DNA from: Absidia repens
Lineage: Eukaryota; Mucoromycota; Mucoromycetes; Mucorales; Cunninghamellaceae
Length of the DNA: 64,000 bases
Reading direction: 5' to 3'
Assembly: GCA_002105175.1 (NCBI GenBank)
Contig: MCGE01000024.1
Coordinates: 372,001-436,000 of the forward strand
Numbering within the stretch: the first letter of the stretch is position 1; each line of letters begins with the position of its first letter. This document shows positions 11,228 to 24,954 of this stretch, piece after piece. A program made the translations under genes and the position numbers. The notes under the pieces are model-generated. The model was not told the origin of the DNA and did not search any database. It saw only the letters and a list, made by a program, of their open reading frames with translations.

Positions 11228-13291
11228 ATGGCAAGCAAAGAAGTTGATCTTGTGAACGAAAAGATTGAAGTCACATCATTTGGCGCAAAATTACAGCCAA
11301 GTCAAGAAAAACAAGGATGGGCCACTGATTCACAGAATAGTAGTGATCTGGAAAGTATCAATACCGATGATAGCTATGATCCCTCATTGGAATGGACTCC
11401 AGAAGAAGAAAATAAAATTCGAACAAAATTAGATATTCGATTGATGTCTTTTGTTCTCTTGATGACCTTTGTCCTCAATATGGACAGAACTAATATTTGT
11501 AAGTGCTGCATGTAAAATAGTCTATTTTTTAAATCCCCGGTTTTTTTTTTTTTTTGATTCACATATCTTACTCTCGCTCACCTTTTTTTTTTTTCTCTTT
11601 CTTCATTTAATTTATTATTATTATTGAAGCTAACGCTGTCTCTGACAATCTTGCTGCTGATCTTGGTTTCAATAATGATGGTGTCAATACCGGTGTTCTC
11701 TTACATTCTAGTAAGTATCGACAATCTTTATGCAGTCACCAAGCACTTCCCCTAAATTAATCAACCATGTTTCTTTTTTTAGTCCTCTTCACTGTCGTGA
11801 CTCTTCCTAACAATGTTATGGTGAAGAAGATTGGTGCTCATCTATGGATTCCAATTCTTATGACATCGTGGGCGATAGTTACGTGGGCACATATTTTTAT
11901 CACCGACTTCTCCACCTTTTTAGTGGTACGAGCATTTATCGCCATCACTGAGGCTGGGTTTATTCCATCGGCTTTGGCTTATATGACTGGGTTTTATACT
12001 TCCCGAGAGTTACTTACGCGCTTGGCTTGGTTCTGGGGTATGCTGAATATGATTTTATTTTCTGGAGAAAAACGGGGGGGGGGTGCTGTTAGTCGGCTGA
12101 ATCATGTACGATATTGACTATATTTTGATTTTTGTTTCTTAACAGGTATACAATCCTTTGCAAGTGCATTTTCTGGGCTAATTTCATTTGGTGTGTTTCG
12201 TCTAGCTGGTATAGGCGGACTGTATGGCTGGAAATGGCTTTTTTTGATCGATGGTCTCTTCACACAAGTAGTGGGTCTTATTGCCTTCTTCTATCTACCT
12301 GCTAGTCCCAGCAAAACAACTTCCATCATCTGGGGCAAAAAAGGGTGGTTTACCGAACGTGAACGTAAGATCGCTGTGACACGACTGATTCGGGATGATC
12401 AAACGAAAACTCAACAACAACAGCAAATCAAATGGATCGACATCAAATACACTCTTTTGGATAGCAAGGTCTGGACACACATGATTATTGCTTTCTTGGG
12501 CGTTATGCCAGTGTCTCCTATTCACACCTACCTCCCAACCATGATTAGATCCTATGGATTTGATGTCACCACCGCCAATCTCCTTACAGCACCATCCTAC
12601 ATTATCAGTCTGATTATCTCCATTTCTATCGCAAGGCTTTCTGAAAAAATTGGCTTCATGGGCTTGTTTGCCGCCGCTCAAGTGTTATGGGGTACTGTAG
12701 GTTATTTGGCTTTGGAATTTGTCCCTGCCACGACTGGGCGTTGGGGTATGTATGCTGTTGTCCTTTTTACCGCCTCTACACCTTTCTTCCATGGCCTACA
12801 CATTGCTTGGTAAGTCATATAAAACCAATACATGTTCAAAAAGCAGAAAGACCACATATACATGTTATTTATTTGATTTATTTTCACTTGGTTAGGATGT
12901 CATCGAATTTAGCCCCAATTGGAAAAAGAACTTTGTCCTTAGGCGCTATCATTGGATTTGCAAATATCTGTGGTGTACCTGGATCTCAAATTTATCGTAA
13001 GTGTGACACGATTTATTCATTCATGGTTCATCTGACTAAATGCCATATGAATATATATATATATATATAGAAACGAATGATGCACCCAGATATCACAGAG
13101 GCAATTGGGTTTTGGTGGGGATCACAGTGGCTTGCGCTACTTTATTGGTCTTCCAACATTTCCGATACAAGTATACCAACCAATACCGAGAACAAAAATG
13201 GAATGCAATGACAGAAGACGAAAAAGCGAATTATTTGGCTACAACGAAGGATCAAGGCAGCAATCGATTGGACTACCGATTTGATATTTGA
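11228..13291 (+). CDS. MFS transporter, anion:cation symporter (allantoate permease-like)
   Basis: Six exons (11228-11498, 11630-11710, 11783-12037, 12146-12809, 12896-12996, 13071-13291) give 530 residues in frame. After an acidic cytosolic N-terminus comes RTKLDIRLMSFVLLMTFVLNMDRTNI, the typical TM1 of the fungal Dal5/ACS family, then TM2 (GFNNDGVNTGVLLHSILFTV), FLVVRAFIAITEAGFIPSAL in TM4, and WFWGIQSFASAFSGLISFG in TM5. The family moves carboxylate-containing nutrients and vitamins such as allantoate, nicotinate, biotin or pantothenate across the plasma membrane; the substrate cannot be read from sequence. AATAAA lies at 13402, directly before the hexanucleotide microsatellite. Confidence 0.9.
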
Positions 13292-13430
13292 TTTTATCGT
13301 TAGCTATTACTACCATATCTCTTAGTTTACTCTTCTTTTTCTTTACTCATAATATTATCCTGCTTCCATCCTCATTTATATTGTATTTATATCTTTTGAA
13401 CAATAAACCTAAAGCATTTACTCACTTTTC

Positions 13431-13750
<320 letters not shown>

Positions 13751-13751
<1 letters not shown>

Positions 13752-14158
13752 GATATCTAGGGTACATATCCATTTTCGTAATGGTAAAATGGCAAATGGC
13801 AAATACCTTTATTGCACGTATACTACCGGCAAAAATACACGCAAAAATAAAAATTGTTATGATATCGAAAACTAAAATACTACTATATTGTATGCCAAAT
13901 TTGTACATGATATCTGATATGACAGTAAAAGTATAAAAAGAGGGACGATAATAAGTAATTTGTATAAGATCGTTTATTTCATTCATTCAAGCAAATAAAT
14001 CAACAACGACAACAACAAAAATAGAAAACAATATGACTAAACTAAAATGAAGAAGGCAATACCGATTAACTAAAAAGTACAATGAATAGATGTACGATGG
14101 AGAAGGGAAGGAGTTGCGGGTGTCTATACTAGAAAGAGGGTAACACAATTATCCAAAG
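13751..14158. other. Convergent intergenic region
   Basis: Lies between the microsatellite and the stop of the minus-strand PIG-M gene. AT-rich, no gene; TTTATT-type sequences are possible polyadenylation signals for the minus-strand gene. Confidence 0.5.
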
Positions 14159-15927
14159 CTATGAAGATCTTGAAGATGCAGAAGGTGGATCGCCTTTTCC
14201 CCATACCCACCGGATTCGGCCGCTTTTCGCATACACAAGTTCAAAATCATGGTTTTTCACCAAGGTTACCACAATCCAACTATTCATCACAAAAAAGAAG
14301 AGACTTGACAGCCATAATGAGAAGAATGTGTTCTGTCCTAGGAATTCCAATTGATATGCTGATTGTAGCCAAAGCCCCTATATTAAATCGAAATAGAGCA
14401 AGTTAGTTTTCCATTGGATCCATAATATGTTTCGTTTACCTGTCCAGCTATCCACGCTAATATAAGTATTAAGCCCTTCCACTTGAATTGTATGTCGGTT
14501 GATGGTAATACCAAGGGAAAGAGACAAATATACCACATAAAGTACTACGAAAATCAATGAGAGCGTGAATTTCTTTTTCTTTTTCTTTTTTCTGTCTTCC
14601 CTTACCTGAGAAGTACAAACTTTATTGAAGGTGACAAACAAAAAAGTTTGAATAAAGCATGCAAAAAAGACGTCCTTGGCAAAGACAATTCCTGTGATGG
14701 TAACCAATAATAATTGAGGCACAAAAGCCAAAAGACCCATCAACGGATGATCAAACCCAAGGTACATTTGATAAAACCAAACCGAAAAATTGTGGCGGTG
14801 ATCCTTTCTGGTGACATGATAATAATACGTATGTTCCATGAATTCATCTCCATACCTATAGTGTAAAGAGTGTAATAACAGCATCATCAACGAGAATAAC
14901 AATAATAATAAAAAAAATTGAGCTATTCAAGTATTCAATTATTACGACAGATATCATGGTAGCTTACTTACAATTGATACATTGACCACGTCAGGATAAA
15001 AAACACAGCACCACTGCAAAGGCCAAACATGACTCGGGTGGGTGAGCAAAACAAGACACATTGCCGCAATCCATTCACCAGCCAATATCGTAAAGTTCTA
15101 GATAGAGTCCCGCTACCGCTTGAGCCGTTTCGATTACCGCTTCGTATGCCAGCAATTTCATGACTATCATCATCCTCATCACCACCGTCAACGTCAACAA
15201 CATCGATGCCCTGTATCGTAGTCGTCCTGTCGTAATTTGAGATACCAAGTTGGCGAGCCAGTCGAGGAAGAGCAATGTGCAGCATGTAAAGTCGGCATTG
15301 CTGGTATGATTGAATGATTGAAGGCCATTGGTTTACAGGAGTTCCATATCGATCATTATCCAATAAAAACAAAAGAGGCACCGCATAAATGATGGGGTAA
15401 ATTTTGAAATGGACAGCCAGACCAAAGAGAGCACAGGCTGGATAAAACCGACGAGTGAGAATAAGGTATAAGGTACCTAGTACCATAATGCCCAACAGCG
15501 ATTCAGCATTGCCACGCGTAGATATGTTTGCCACCATAGGATTGAGAAGCCATAAAGCATCAAAGCAAAGAGCACGTTGCGATGGCATGCCGCGGAGGAC
15601 GAGGATACGATGGATAAGGTAGCCAACACCAATGTCAGCCAATGCGAAGATCCACTTTCCAAATGAGTACATCCACAGAATATTGGGTGTCAGTATGATA
15701 GCAAGTAGTGGTGTGTAGCGGTATGTAGCTCTTTCATAGGGTGATTCGCCTTGTACTATAAATCGTGCCGCATCTGTAAAGACAACATAATCTATATCGG
15801 TATATTTCACCGTCATGTTTGCATCTTGCCATTCACCATATAGTAATAATATCACGCGTAGTAGTATAGAAGTGACGAGTAGGTTGGTAAAAGTAAGCAA
15901 TCTGCTGGTTGTAGTTGAAGACGGCAT
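14159..15927 (-). CDS. GPI14: GPI mannosyltransferase 1 catalytic subunit (PIG-M/Gpi14)
   Basis: Four exons (15927-14972, 14855-14606, 14544-14440, 14377-14159) encode 509 residues. The family adds the first, alpha-1,4-linked mannose to the GPI anchor precursor on the luminal side of the ER, using dolichol-phosphate mannose. The DXD motif is present as YTDIDY (D44, D46) in the first luminal loop, followed by ESPYERATYRYTPLLA, LLNPMVANISTRGNAES and VHFKIYPIIYAVPLLF, all PIG-M signatures. C-terminal segments [31 protein letters not shown] and NTFFSLWLSSLFFFVMNSW complete the multi-pass fold. It is longer than the roughly 420 residues usual for the family, mostly through an insertion at residues about 195-280 that includes an acidic DVDGGDEDDD stretch and a G/S/N-rich part. 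Confidence 0.93.
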
Positions 15928-16931
15928 CTTTGTTGTGGTTGACAGTGTATCGTGAAAAGTAAAAGAGGACTCAAAGAAGTGCCCAAATAGAAATCATACA
16001 GTCAAATCTACAAAAAATAAGCATAATAAAAATGTTGAGTATTATGTCCATTTCGTTTCTCTTGACCTGTTTTTCTTTTATTACCCATCATTACCAGAAC
16101 AAAAAAGAAAATAAGATGGATTTTTTCAAAGGGAAGAAAAAAATCAAAAAGGTCGAAATAAAAAACATGTATTTTTTAAACACCGTCTGCACAAAGTGTA
16201 CCCAATACAAATTCAAAATATCCCGTTGGATGGTGGAATTTTCCCCAGACGGGAAAATAACTGCGAAATCGTACACCCAAAAATCATAAAAATCGTGCTT
16301 TACGTCAACAAGAAGCCAATGGCATTTTTCTGACACCGCTTTCCGTGATAGATACTTATTTTTGTCTGAAACGCTCCTGAAAAAAAAAAGACAATATTTC
16401 ATATCACTTTAACTGTCCGTGATTTCTCAGAAATGATATGATAAGGCTTCGAAGAGGAGTTTCACACAGGGTCTGTGTCAAGCAAAATTTGTCGGAAACA
16501 ATGGGAATTTGGTTTTATGTATCGAAGAGTCAATTTCAGCATGAAAGGCTTTTACTGAAAGCATAATTCTGACGACTGTTGTCTAATTCGAAACGAAATT
16601 GTATCCGTTTTCATTAAAAATGGGGGAAGGCAATCCACGTGCTCGCTGGATTTTAAACACCGGACAAAATAAAATCGCAAGTTGCTTTTTTTTTTTTGTT
16701 TCCCTTTCACTTGTATGTTGGACTTCCGTTCCTTTACATAAACCTTCCCGAAACAAATATCACTTCAGTACATATTGTGTTCTCTCAATTTGTAATTCTA
16801 CCACTTGCTATTGTATTTACTTTGTCCTTCTGGTCCTTCTCCTTCCTACAAAAAGTTTGGAATTCTCTCTCACATTTTATACCATAGCTTTATCCACTAA
16901 TTCAGCTTCAACCAACTGATTGCAACAACTC
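15928..16931. promoter_or_regulatory. Divergent upstream region of PIG-M and myotubularin genes
   Basis: About 1 kb between two divergent starts. No gene is recognised; open frames here are short and low in complexity. The last 250 bp is pyrimidine-rich, as expected for a fungal 5' leader. Confidence 0.4.
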
Positions 16932-19181
16932 ATGCATCAAAGTCGTATCGATTTACTGAAGATAACACAGGTAAATATCTTCTGAAAGCGAAAGAAAACT
17001 TACTAACAGTCTATATTTATATTTAGGTTAGCGACGTCCAGCTAGATAAAGGTCAACAAGTCTTCAACGGAACTCTTCACCTTACTGTACATAATTTGAT
17101 ATTCAACTATCCCGAAGGTGAACTTTGGGTAAATAGTACGGAATATATATATGGTCTACCCGTACTTACTGCTATGCTGCTCCTTTTTACATATTACCAT
17201 AGATACCCTATCCTATCATTCATACTGTGGAACGCAAACCCCCTTCTTTACAATCTGGAAGATATCCTCTTATCATTCGATGCCGTGACTTTTTGATTGT
17301 CACTCTCTCTATGCTCAAAGACGGTGATGCCCAAGACGTTTTTGACAGCATTCAAAAATTGACATGTATCAGTAAGTTTATTTCTTACCTGTTGAAATAC
17401 CGACGGATAGCCATACCAACTTTTTTGATTTTGATATATTTTTTTATAGAATCTACAGAACAATTATACGCATACAGTTATCAGCCATGCACGCCTTTCA
17501 CTGCTACTGATGGTTGGAAAATATACGATCCACTTGATGAATATGCTAGAATGGGAGTTGGCTCAAAGACGAATGCTTGGCGATTTTCTACTATCAATCG
17601 TGATTACTCGGTAAAAAGACTATAAAAAGAACAAAAACATTAGTAAAGACGATCGTGTATTGACCTTGGGAACTTTTTTTTTTATTTCCCTAAATTGACA
17701 TGATTTAGTATTCACCAACCTATCCTCGAACACTGGTGGTACCAACCAAGATCAGTGACAATGTTTTGAACTATGCAGCCAAATATCGAAGTAAAGAAAG
17801 AATACCTGCATTATCTTATCTCCACTGGCATAATATGGTAATCATTAAAAATGTGAATGAAGAATGAAAAGGGCACGGGATTTTTTTAATTGACGCTTTT
17901 ATGAATCTAGGCAACCATTACTCGAAGCAGTCAACCTATGGTAGGATTCAAACAAGCAAGATCTATTCAAGACGAAAAGTTGATTGAAGCTATATTTGCG
18001 TCCAATGTTCCCACAGCTCCAAATGGACAAACAGTATATGGATCAACGGCGGCCAATATGATTGTGGATGCAAGACCTATGGCTAATGCAATGGGAAACG
18101 TGGCTCGTGGTGCCGGGACTGAAAATATGGACAACTATCGAAACTGCAAAAAGATCTACATTGCTGTTGATAACATTCATGTCATGCGAGATAGTCTAGC
18201 GAAGATGAGTGAAGGTAAAGAAACAGGGGGGGGGAAGAGCCGAACAATGTTTTGGTATAATATAATAGTAACACGTATTTGCTTTTCATAGCGATGCAAG
18301 GAACAGATACCAACGGACAAGTCAACAGGGCGGGATTGCAACGGTCGAACTGGCTTACACACATTGGCACACTGGTAGAGGGCACACTTGCAATTGTTAA
18401 AAGCATTCACGTTTACAACTCACACGTCCTGGTTCATTGCTCTGATGGATGGGATCGAACGGCACAACTGGTATCGACAAGTCAACTATGTTTGGACCCA
18501 TATTATCGAACGCTACGTGGTATCCAGGTGCTGATCGAAAAGGACTGGGTGTCGTTTGGCCACAAATTTGCAGATCGGTGTGGTCACTTATCGAACGAGA
18601 AGTACTTTGTGAATCTTGCCAACACTGGTGGAAATGCGGCAACAAATACTATCAAGGACATGCAAAACAAGTTTTACAAATCCAACTACTACCAAAAGGA
18701 AACAAGCCCTGTGTTTCATCAATTCCTGGACTGCGTCTATCAACTTGTGAAGCAATTTCCAACACGCTTTGAATTCAATGAACGGTTTCTAGTCGATCTC
18801 CACTACCATGTCTATTCATGCCAATTTGGAACATTCTTATTCAACTGTGAAGCCGAACGTACTCATCATCATCCACAATCAAAAACATTCAGCATCTGGG
18901 ACGACATTAACTCCAACCGCGACAAGTATATCAATGACATGTACGATCCGAAAAAAGATCAAGATATAGTAGACGGTGGAGGCGTTTTATTCCCTGATGC
19001 AGGTGATATTCAGTATTGGGCTGGTCTCTTCAATCGACAACAAGAAGAATTTATGGAACCCATTATGTATAGTACCGGTGATGCTGTTGCTAATGCCTTG
19101 GAAGCTGGTGATGATATTGTTGATCCCCCTTATTCTCAAGCTGGCGTTGGTGAATTATCGGAGAATGGTGGTCCTTTATAG
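16932..19181 (+). CDS. Myotubularin-family phosphoinositide 3-phosphatase
   Basis: Seven exons (16932-16970, 17027-17128, 17203-17371, 17450-17610, 17709-17837, 17911-18214, 18292-19181) give 597 residues. An N-terminal PH-GRAM domain (QVFNGTLHLTVHNLIFNYPE, then WIPYPIIHTVERKPP) is followed by the myotubularin-type cysteine phosphatase domain. The catalytic loop CSDGWDRT is intact (C351, R357), so the enzyme is predicted active rather than a dead myotubularin. The family removes the 3-phosphate from PI3P and PI(3,5)P2 and acts in endosomal and vacuolar traffic; yeast Ymr1 is the fungal model. No FYVE domain or coiled coil is seen after the catalytic domain; the acidic tail is short. A poly(A) signal AATAAA lies at 19374. 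Confidence 0.93.
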
Positions 19182-19630
19182 TCATAATCATAGTCATAGC
19201 CTTAGTTATAGTCATAGTCATAGTTACGGTTTTAATTCTAGTTTATTTTTAGTTGTATTTTAGTTTGTAGTCTTTTACCTTTTTTATCAGTAGTGTTATA
19301 GTATTGATTTTTTTAAAAAAATTGTATAAAACTCGTTATTATTATTATGTATATGTGTGAAGGATGTCTAGCGAATAAAATAAAAATTTGAGTATTACTT
19401 CAATATTGTCCTAGATTATGTTTTCGTTTGGGATTTTATGCCCTTTATATCATACTATATTATAATGATAAAAGTAATTACATATATATATATATATATA
19501 TATGGTATATACAGTCTAGTGAGGCAGCTATGTTTTAAAGGGATGTCTATGATGACAACTCGGCCTATGAGTACTATAATTGATAGAGCGAGAAAACGAC
19601 CATGTTTCACATCAAACGACTTCAATTGTT
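19182..19630. other. 3' flank of myotubularin gene
   Basis: Contains a short imperfect tandem of TCATAGTC-type units at about 19180-19225, poly(A) signals near 19374 and a (TA)n run at 19482-19502. No gene. Confidence 0.5.
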
Positions 19631-20425
19631 AATTAATCGTGGAGCATATGAGGGACAAGCAGTCATAGTAGGTGAATTAGAAAACCTATATTTGGTAGGG
19701 CACTCATAAAACAGATCATTTTTTACTATCAAATGGATCAGAGGATGGCTAATGAAAGGGCATATGATAGTTTATTGATGAATATTGACACTAAACTTAA
19801 AAGCAAAGAGGTTCATTTTAACTTAGGATCTAATGGATGGATCTAGAAGAGGAATCATGATGAACACTAATGTGTGGTTAAAGGATGGTCAACACTAACT
19901 AAGGAGACGAATGTTGAGCTGGAGCTAATATAATGTACAAGATATTAGAGTGACTAGAGATAAATCTTTTATTGAAGGATATCAAAGGTCAAAGCATTAT
20001 CTATAGGGACAATGGTGAAAATGGAATCTCTAATACAGAACACGACAGAGAATAATGCAACATTTTTATTAAACCAAATTATAAGATGATATATTTTATT
20101 CAGATGTATATAAAAATCATGGCACACTAAAAGTGAACTAAGCTAATAGAGGCTCCAAAAAAGCCAACTAATGGGTGGTTCTAAATCCTAGATCCAAAAT
20201 GAAAGAGTGTCCCCATGCATGTTGTAATCCCTGAGCTGAAACCCCTTCAAAACTAGACCTGACACTATTCTAAGTCCAACATAATTTCATAGAGGATCAA
20301 TGGTGAAGAAAAAACGAAGGAAAAAAAAAAAAAAAGAAAATGAAAAGAAAGAGAAAGAAAAAAAATAAAGCCGGAGTAAATAAATATTCACGTGGGCGGA
20401 ATTGGAAATATTTTCTGTAGGTCTT
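19630..20425 (+). repeat. Dispersed repeat copy R3
   Basis: Matches R2 closely: CAGTCATAGTAGGTGAAT near 19660, subrepeats with TTTTATTGAAGG near 19966, core with CCCTGAGCTGAAACCCC near 20228 and CTAGACCTGACACTATTCTA after it, A/G-rich tract at about 20305-20370, and ATTCACGTGGGCGGAATTG near 20388. No coding capacity. Confidence 0.85.
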
Positions 20426-20606
20426 TTTTTTTTATCAATAAAGGTGGCCCGCCTTTTTTCTCTAGGATGTAGGAGAACATTTAAATTCAGTATTTTGAAA
20501 TGGGACCTAGTCCGAAATAAAGCACGCCATTAAAATTTAAGACATAACGTAAATTTATTGAAATTACTAACCAGCATAGTGGGTTTAAAATATAAAATGG
20601 TGTAAA

Positions 20607-22609
20607 TTATAGGCGATAGATAAAATTAGGATCCTGTTTATCAGTCAAATCCAACGTAATATCACGTTCGTTTTCATTAAAGCCAGGCTGAGATCGCTTT
20701 CGTCGATTTTCAGCTTTCATTAAGGTGCGAGCAATAAATAGGAGAAGACAGGTCATTAAATTACATACCAAGTATCCAGCTAAAGGACCTAGGTACCGTG
20801 GGGCTGCAGAATCGGTCATAAAAAATGGACCAATAAAATTGCCAACTGAAAAAAAAAAATAAAGCAAAAGGTTCAGGAACAGTCCGTGACGTTTACAAGG
20901 AGAATAACATAGGACTTACGAGTGTAGAAAATGAGTTGTAGTCCTTGGTAAAAGATTTTTTTGGTATATCCCGACGCATTAGAAGCAATGGAGGTGAGCA
21001 GCATACAATAGGCAGAACCATACTACAATAGCAAAATAAAAATCAATATAAGCCACCTTTATGATTATGGTAATAATGGAAATTCTAGATCACTTACCAC
21101 ATGAATTAAAATGGTTCCCAGCAGTTTTACCTTTCCTTCAGGAATGGCCATGAGTAATATAATACCTAATGCGCTCACCATCAAGGCGCCAATAGCCGTG
21201 TATATAATTTCATTGTATCGACGACTAATAATAATAACCGCAATCACACCCACCACACTAATCGCTCCGTTTGGCACTTGAAGTAACACTGCATCCAGAC
21301 CCTAACGTTTTTTTAAAAATGATATTATTAAATTTATCAAAAAAAAAAAATGCGGTGTTTAAATACTTACACTGAATCCAAAAGATGCCACCACAGTGGA
21401 AGACAGAACGGTAAAGAAACCATTGACAATCATATTAAACATGGATGCAAAACATAAACACCATAATCGGGGTTCCTTGACTGCTTCCAAAATTTGATCC
21501 CATTGGAAATCTTTTGATTTCACTACCGCATTATCCCTGGTCCTGTCATCCACAATTATCTTTTCTTCAGCCGTAAGCGATAACCATCGGGAGTGAGGAC
21601 TATCCACAAGGAAAAAGAAGGTAATGATACCGAAAAAGACGGAAATAATCCCAAAGATGATGAAAATCCTGAAAGAAAAAAAAAATCAATATTTTGGAAT
21701 TTCGAATAATATCATGCAATATTAAAAATTTACCATTGCCAGCCATCCATTCCATTCACTCCTTTCAAATGCGCCGAGCCATATCCAATTAACCCGCCAA
21801 AGGTGCTTGCAAACCCATTAGCAATCCAGAGAAACCCTAAATATGACCAATCAAATCCATAAGTACTCAATCTTCCTATTTTCTCTCTCTCATTTTTTTT
21901 TAATTACCAACAATGGTTGAGTGTTCTGATCGACGAAACAAAGTTGCCACCAACAATAAAACACAAGGATATGATCCAGCTTCTAGGAAACCAAGCAAAA
22001 ATCGGAGCCCGGCGAGCGTTGAAAAATCCCTTCCAAGAGACATACAAGCCAATACCACGCCCCATAACACCAGTAGCGTTCCCAAATATTTCCCAATGGG
22101 TAATCTTCGTAATAAATAAACATTTGGGATCTGAAATTTTTTTTTTAAAAAAAAAATCCACATTAGATTCAGTCATGAGACCTTTTTTCTTTCCTTCTTT
22201 TTTTTTTTAGGCTTACCTGGAATAGAAGATATCCGAGATAAAACAAGGACCCCAAAAAGTTGAACTGCGTACTATTAATATTCGCATCTGTTTTCAAACC
22301 AAGGACAGCCGCCATGTTGAGCGTGTACTTATCGATCCACTATATAAAAAATAAAACAAAAAATTGGGACCAAAGTACGTGCGGTGTTTGAATAGTTTGC
22401 TTTTATGGTACCTGCAGGAATGTGATGATACAAGCTAAAGGGAGAAAGCGCCACAGGAGTTTTCTATAGAAAATCTTCTCCGCCTCACTTTTTTCCACTG
22501 TTTGCGGTGATGCCGAGGACACGGGATTGATGTCGTCTTCATCACCTAGTTCTATTTTTTCTTTATCTTGCTCATTGGTAGTAAAAGTTTCAGATTTGCT
22601 ATGTCCCAT
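20607..22609 (-). CDS. MFS transporter, anion:cation symporter type (second)
   Basis: Eight exons (22609-22412, 22339-22217, 22130-21908, 21836-21734, 21668-21371, 21301-21098, 21022-20920, 20845-20607) give 496 residues. Typical ACS features are WRFLPLACIITFLQWIDKYT (TM1), NFLGSLFYLGYLLFQIPNVY (TM2), LRFLLGFLEAGSYPC (TM4) and GFLWIANGFASTFGGLIGYG (TM5). The central loop SPHSRWLSLTAEEK is the family loop after TM6. It resembles the first MFS protein only at family level, so this is not a recent tandem copy. Substrate unknown. MGHSKSE at 22609 is the first ATG of the frame; the sequence just upstream has no in-frame ATG. Confidence 0.9.
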
Positions 22610-23150
22610 TATTGTATATGTGTTTGGAAAAAACAAAATAAAAGAAAACGAAGAATGGGAGGGAAAGAGAGAGTATTTAAGTTTTGGGTAATTTTCGTGA
22701 TGTGAAAAAAAATGGCATCAACATGACTCGAATGCAACAAATCAGAACCTTATGTCTTTTTCACGTAAAATAAAGCAGAATGGCGTCAACATGGAAGAAA
22801 TGGCTATATGGTAGCACAAGAGTCTGATTTGTCACATGGTAGGCTGTATTGCCAGACATCTTCATCTACCCAATCTATCAAAAAACCGAAAAATAGAGAG
22901 ATATGATATATTGTCTTGTTCACTGTATAAAAAAAATGGCGCGCAAAAAGTTCTCTATTATAAATTCTGATCCCTGCCAAACTTTTCGATTACCGACTGA
23001 TCCGTGAGTATGCAAGCTACACAAAATCTGAAATGGTAGAAGTGTCAAAGTCAAAAATACCGTACCTATTTTTTTTTTTTTTTTTTTTTTTTTTGCACAC
23101 ACACACACACATATATTATATATTTTTAAGCACACACACACAAAAACACA
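22610..23150. other. Upstream region of second MFS gene, then T and CA tracts
   Basis: Probable promoter of the minus-strand transporter. It has a T24-type tract near 23071-23094 followed by interrupted (CA)n runs. No gene. Confidence 0.5.
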
Positions 23151-23340
23151 CACCTGAGTTTATGACACGCACAGTCTCACCCATTCGGCATGACCGATAA
23201 TTGTATGAGGGACTAATAGTAAAACGAAAAGGGACACTTTATTGAATTATGGAAGAATATTAAGCCAACTAAACATAAGCTAAAATACATGACAATAACA
23301 AAAAACAAAGTTAACTAATGGCAGTCTCCAATCACCCAAA
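23150..23340 (+). repeat. Element B-like fragment
   Basis: Shares with 36350-36480, 53300-53480 and 63330-63480 a block reading roughly ACTCACCCATTCGGCATGAC, then TTGTATGAGGGAC and CACTTTATTGAATTATGG, then a degenerate GCCAACTAAACATAAGC. The core block is missing here. Confidence 0.45.
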
Positions 23341-23379
23341 TTACGAGAATTGAGTAAAAAAAAATCAGACCATGGGCCA

Positions 23380-23990
23380 CAGAAACCATTTTAAATCCCG
23401 CACAGTTTGCATTTATTTTCGTCCAATTTTTTTATTTCTTCTTCTCATTTTTTCCTTCTTCATTCAACTTCTTTGAGGTTATAGTGATCTTAAATTAGAG
23501 TCAGGACTAGTTTAGAAGGGTTTTAGCTCAGGAATTACAAGATGTATGGGGAATCCCTTTCATTTTGGATTCAGGATTTGGAACCAACCATTAGCTGGTT
23601 CCTTGGAGCCTTCATTAGCTTAGTTCAGTCTTAGATGGCCATAGTTTGTATCAACATCTCAATAAAATATACCTTTTTTTTACATACTTCAATGAAAAAA
23701 TGTCTCATGAGTCTCTCTCATGTCTTGTGTAGTGGATACTTTTTTCATACCATCACCTCTTTGCTTCATGTTGACAGTTGATATGTTTCAATAAATAACA
23801 CCCTTTTTAGTCATTCTCATGTTTTGTGTGGTATAAGAGTTCTGTTTTCACAATCGGTTTTTAGATTAGTGCTGACCATTCTCCAAATCCCCGTTAGTCT
23901 CCCTCATATAATCCCAATCAAACCTTTGATTCCTGTTGACCTTCCCAGTTGACTCCTACAATAAAATACATTCTACTTTTTTTTTGCTAT
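23380..23990 (-). repeat. Dispersed repeat copy R7 (reverse orientation)
   Basis: Reverse-oriented copy. The pyrimidine tract at 23415-23460 is followed by the core with GTCAGGACTAGTTTAGAAGG near 23502, TTTTAGCTCAGGAATTACAA near 23523 and TTCATTTTGGATTCAGG near 23557, then subrepeats carrying AATAAAATA motifs (near 23662, 23792 and 23961). The CACGTG end has decayed. Non-coding. Confidence 0.8.
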
Positions 23991-24950
23991 CATTGAATAT
24001 TGAACAATTCGTTCTGTCTCGTTTTGTACATATATATATTATTTTATGATAAGGTATTAATTAAATGTTTTGTCATATACAACAATGATTTCAATAACGC
24101 TTGAAGGAAAATCTTTGAACAAAACAGCTTCCCTTCGTTAGCTGGCATTCCTTGCGTGTTTGCTTCAGTGTACCTTCAACATCTATTATGAAAGCGTCAG
24201 ATGGTCGATGGTGAAGCTTTAAAAATATGATGAACATACCGCTCAGTTAATATATTTTATGAATGCTTTTATATTTTTGATAATTCAATATGATGTACTT
24301 AATTCAACCGCTTATATTCTATATGAGGGCTGCGCAGAAAAGATCTGCGGATCTCTGTAGCAGTGGCGTTTATATTGAATCCTGCCATTTTTGGAAAACC
24401 ACCGCACCCATGATCATTTCACTTTCAACGCTCATAAGCGACATCAACCGACCAGAATGCATATAGCTGTTTATTCGCAAGACACAATATAAACCATCAA
24501 TAGCCTTCTTATCGGCATTCAAAATGTATTGAAGACTTCTGTAATTTTTGTATTTTCACATTAACAATTTGGCTGGGACTAGAGAGCCAAAGAAATATAA
24601 TATATACCATGTGGCTATATCATAGCTTTTGAAATTTGACGAAAATAATCAATACTCATCTACCAATAACCTGATTGATATCAATTGTTTTTCAAATGAA
24701 AGATAATGAAAAAGCAAACGTCATCCGTAGAGGTATTTGGCCCTCTCAAAAGCGTACAGTATAATGCCACGCACGCCATATGATTCTCCTTTCCAAAATA
24801 TAGAAATATAGTTAAATAAGTGTTCCCATTTTGCCTAAGAACATCATCGGAGGGACAGAAATAATGATAAAATACAGTAAAAACAATAAAATCACTCTAC
24901 ACAATATCCCAGACACGGCAGAACCCACGTCAACAACCAATACCCAGCAA
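23990..24950. other. Intergenic, no gene recognised
   Basis: AT-rich sequence without open frames of note. Part could be decayed repeat. Confidence 0.4.
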
Positions 24951-24954
24951 AAAC

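Noticed and set aside
16599..16919. 106-codon frame before the myotubularin gene
   Set aside because: F/S/L-rich translation of a pyrimidine-rich leader; no similarity seen.
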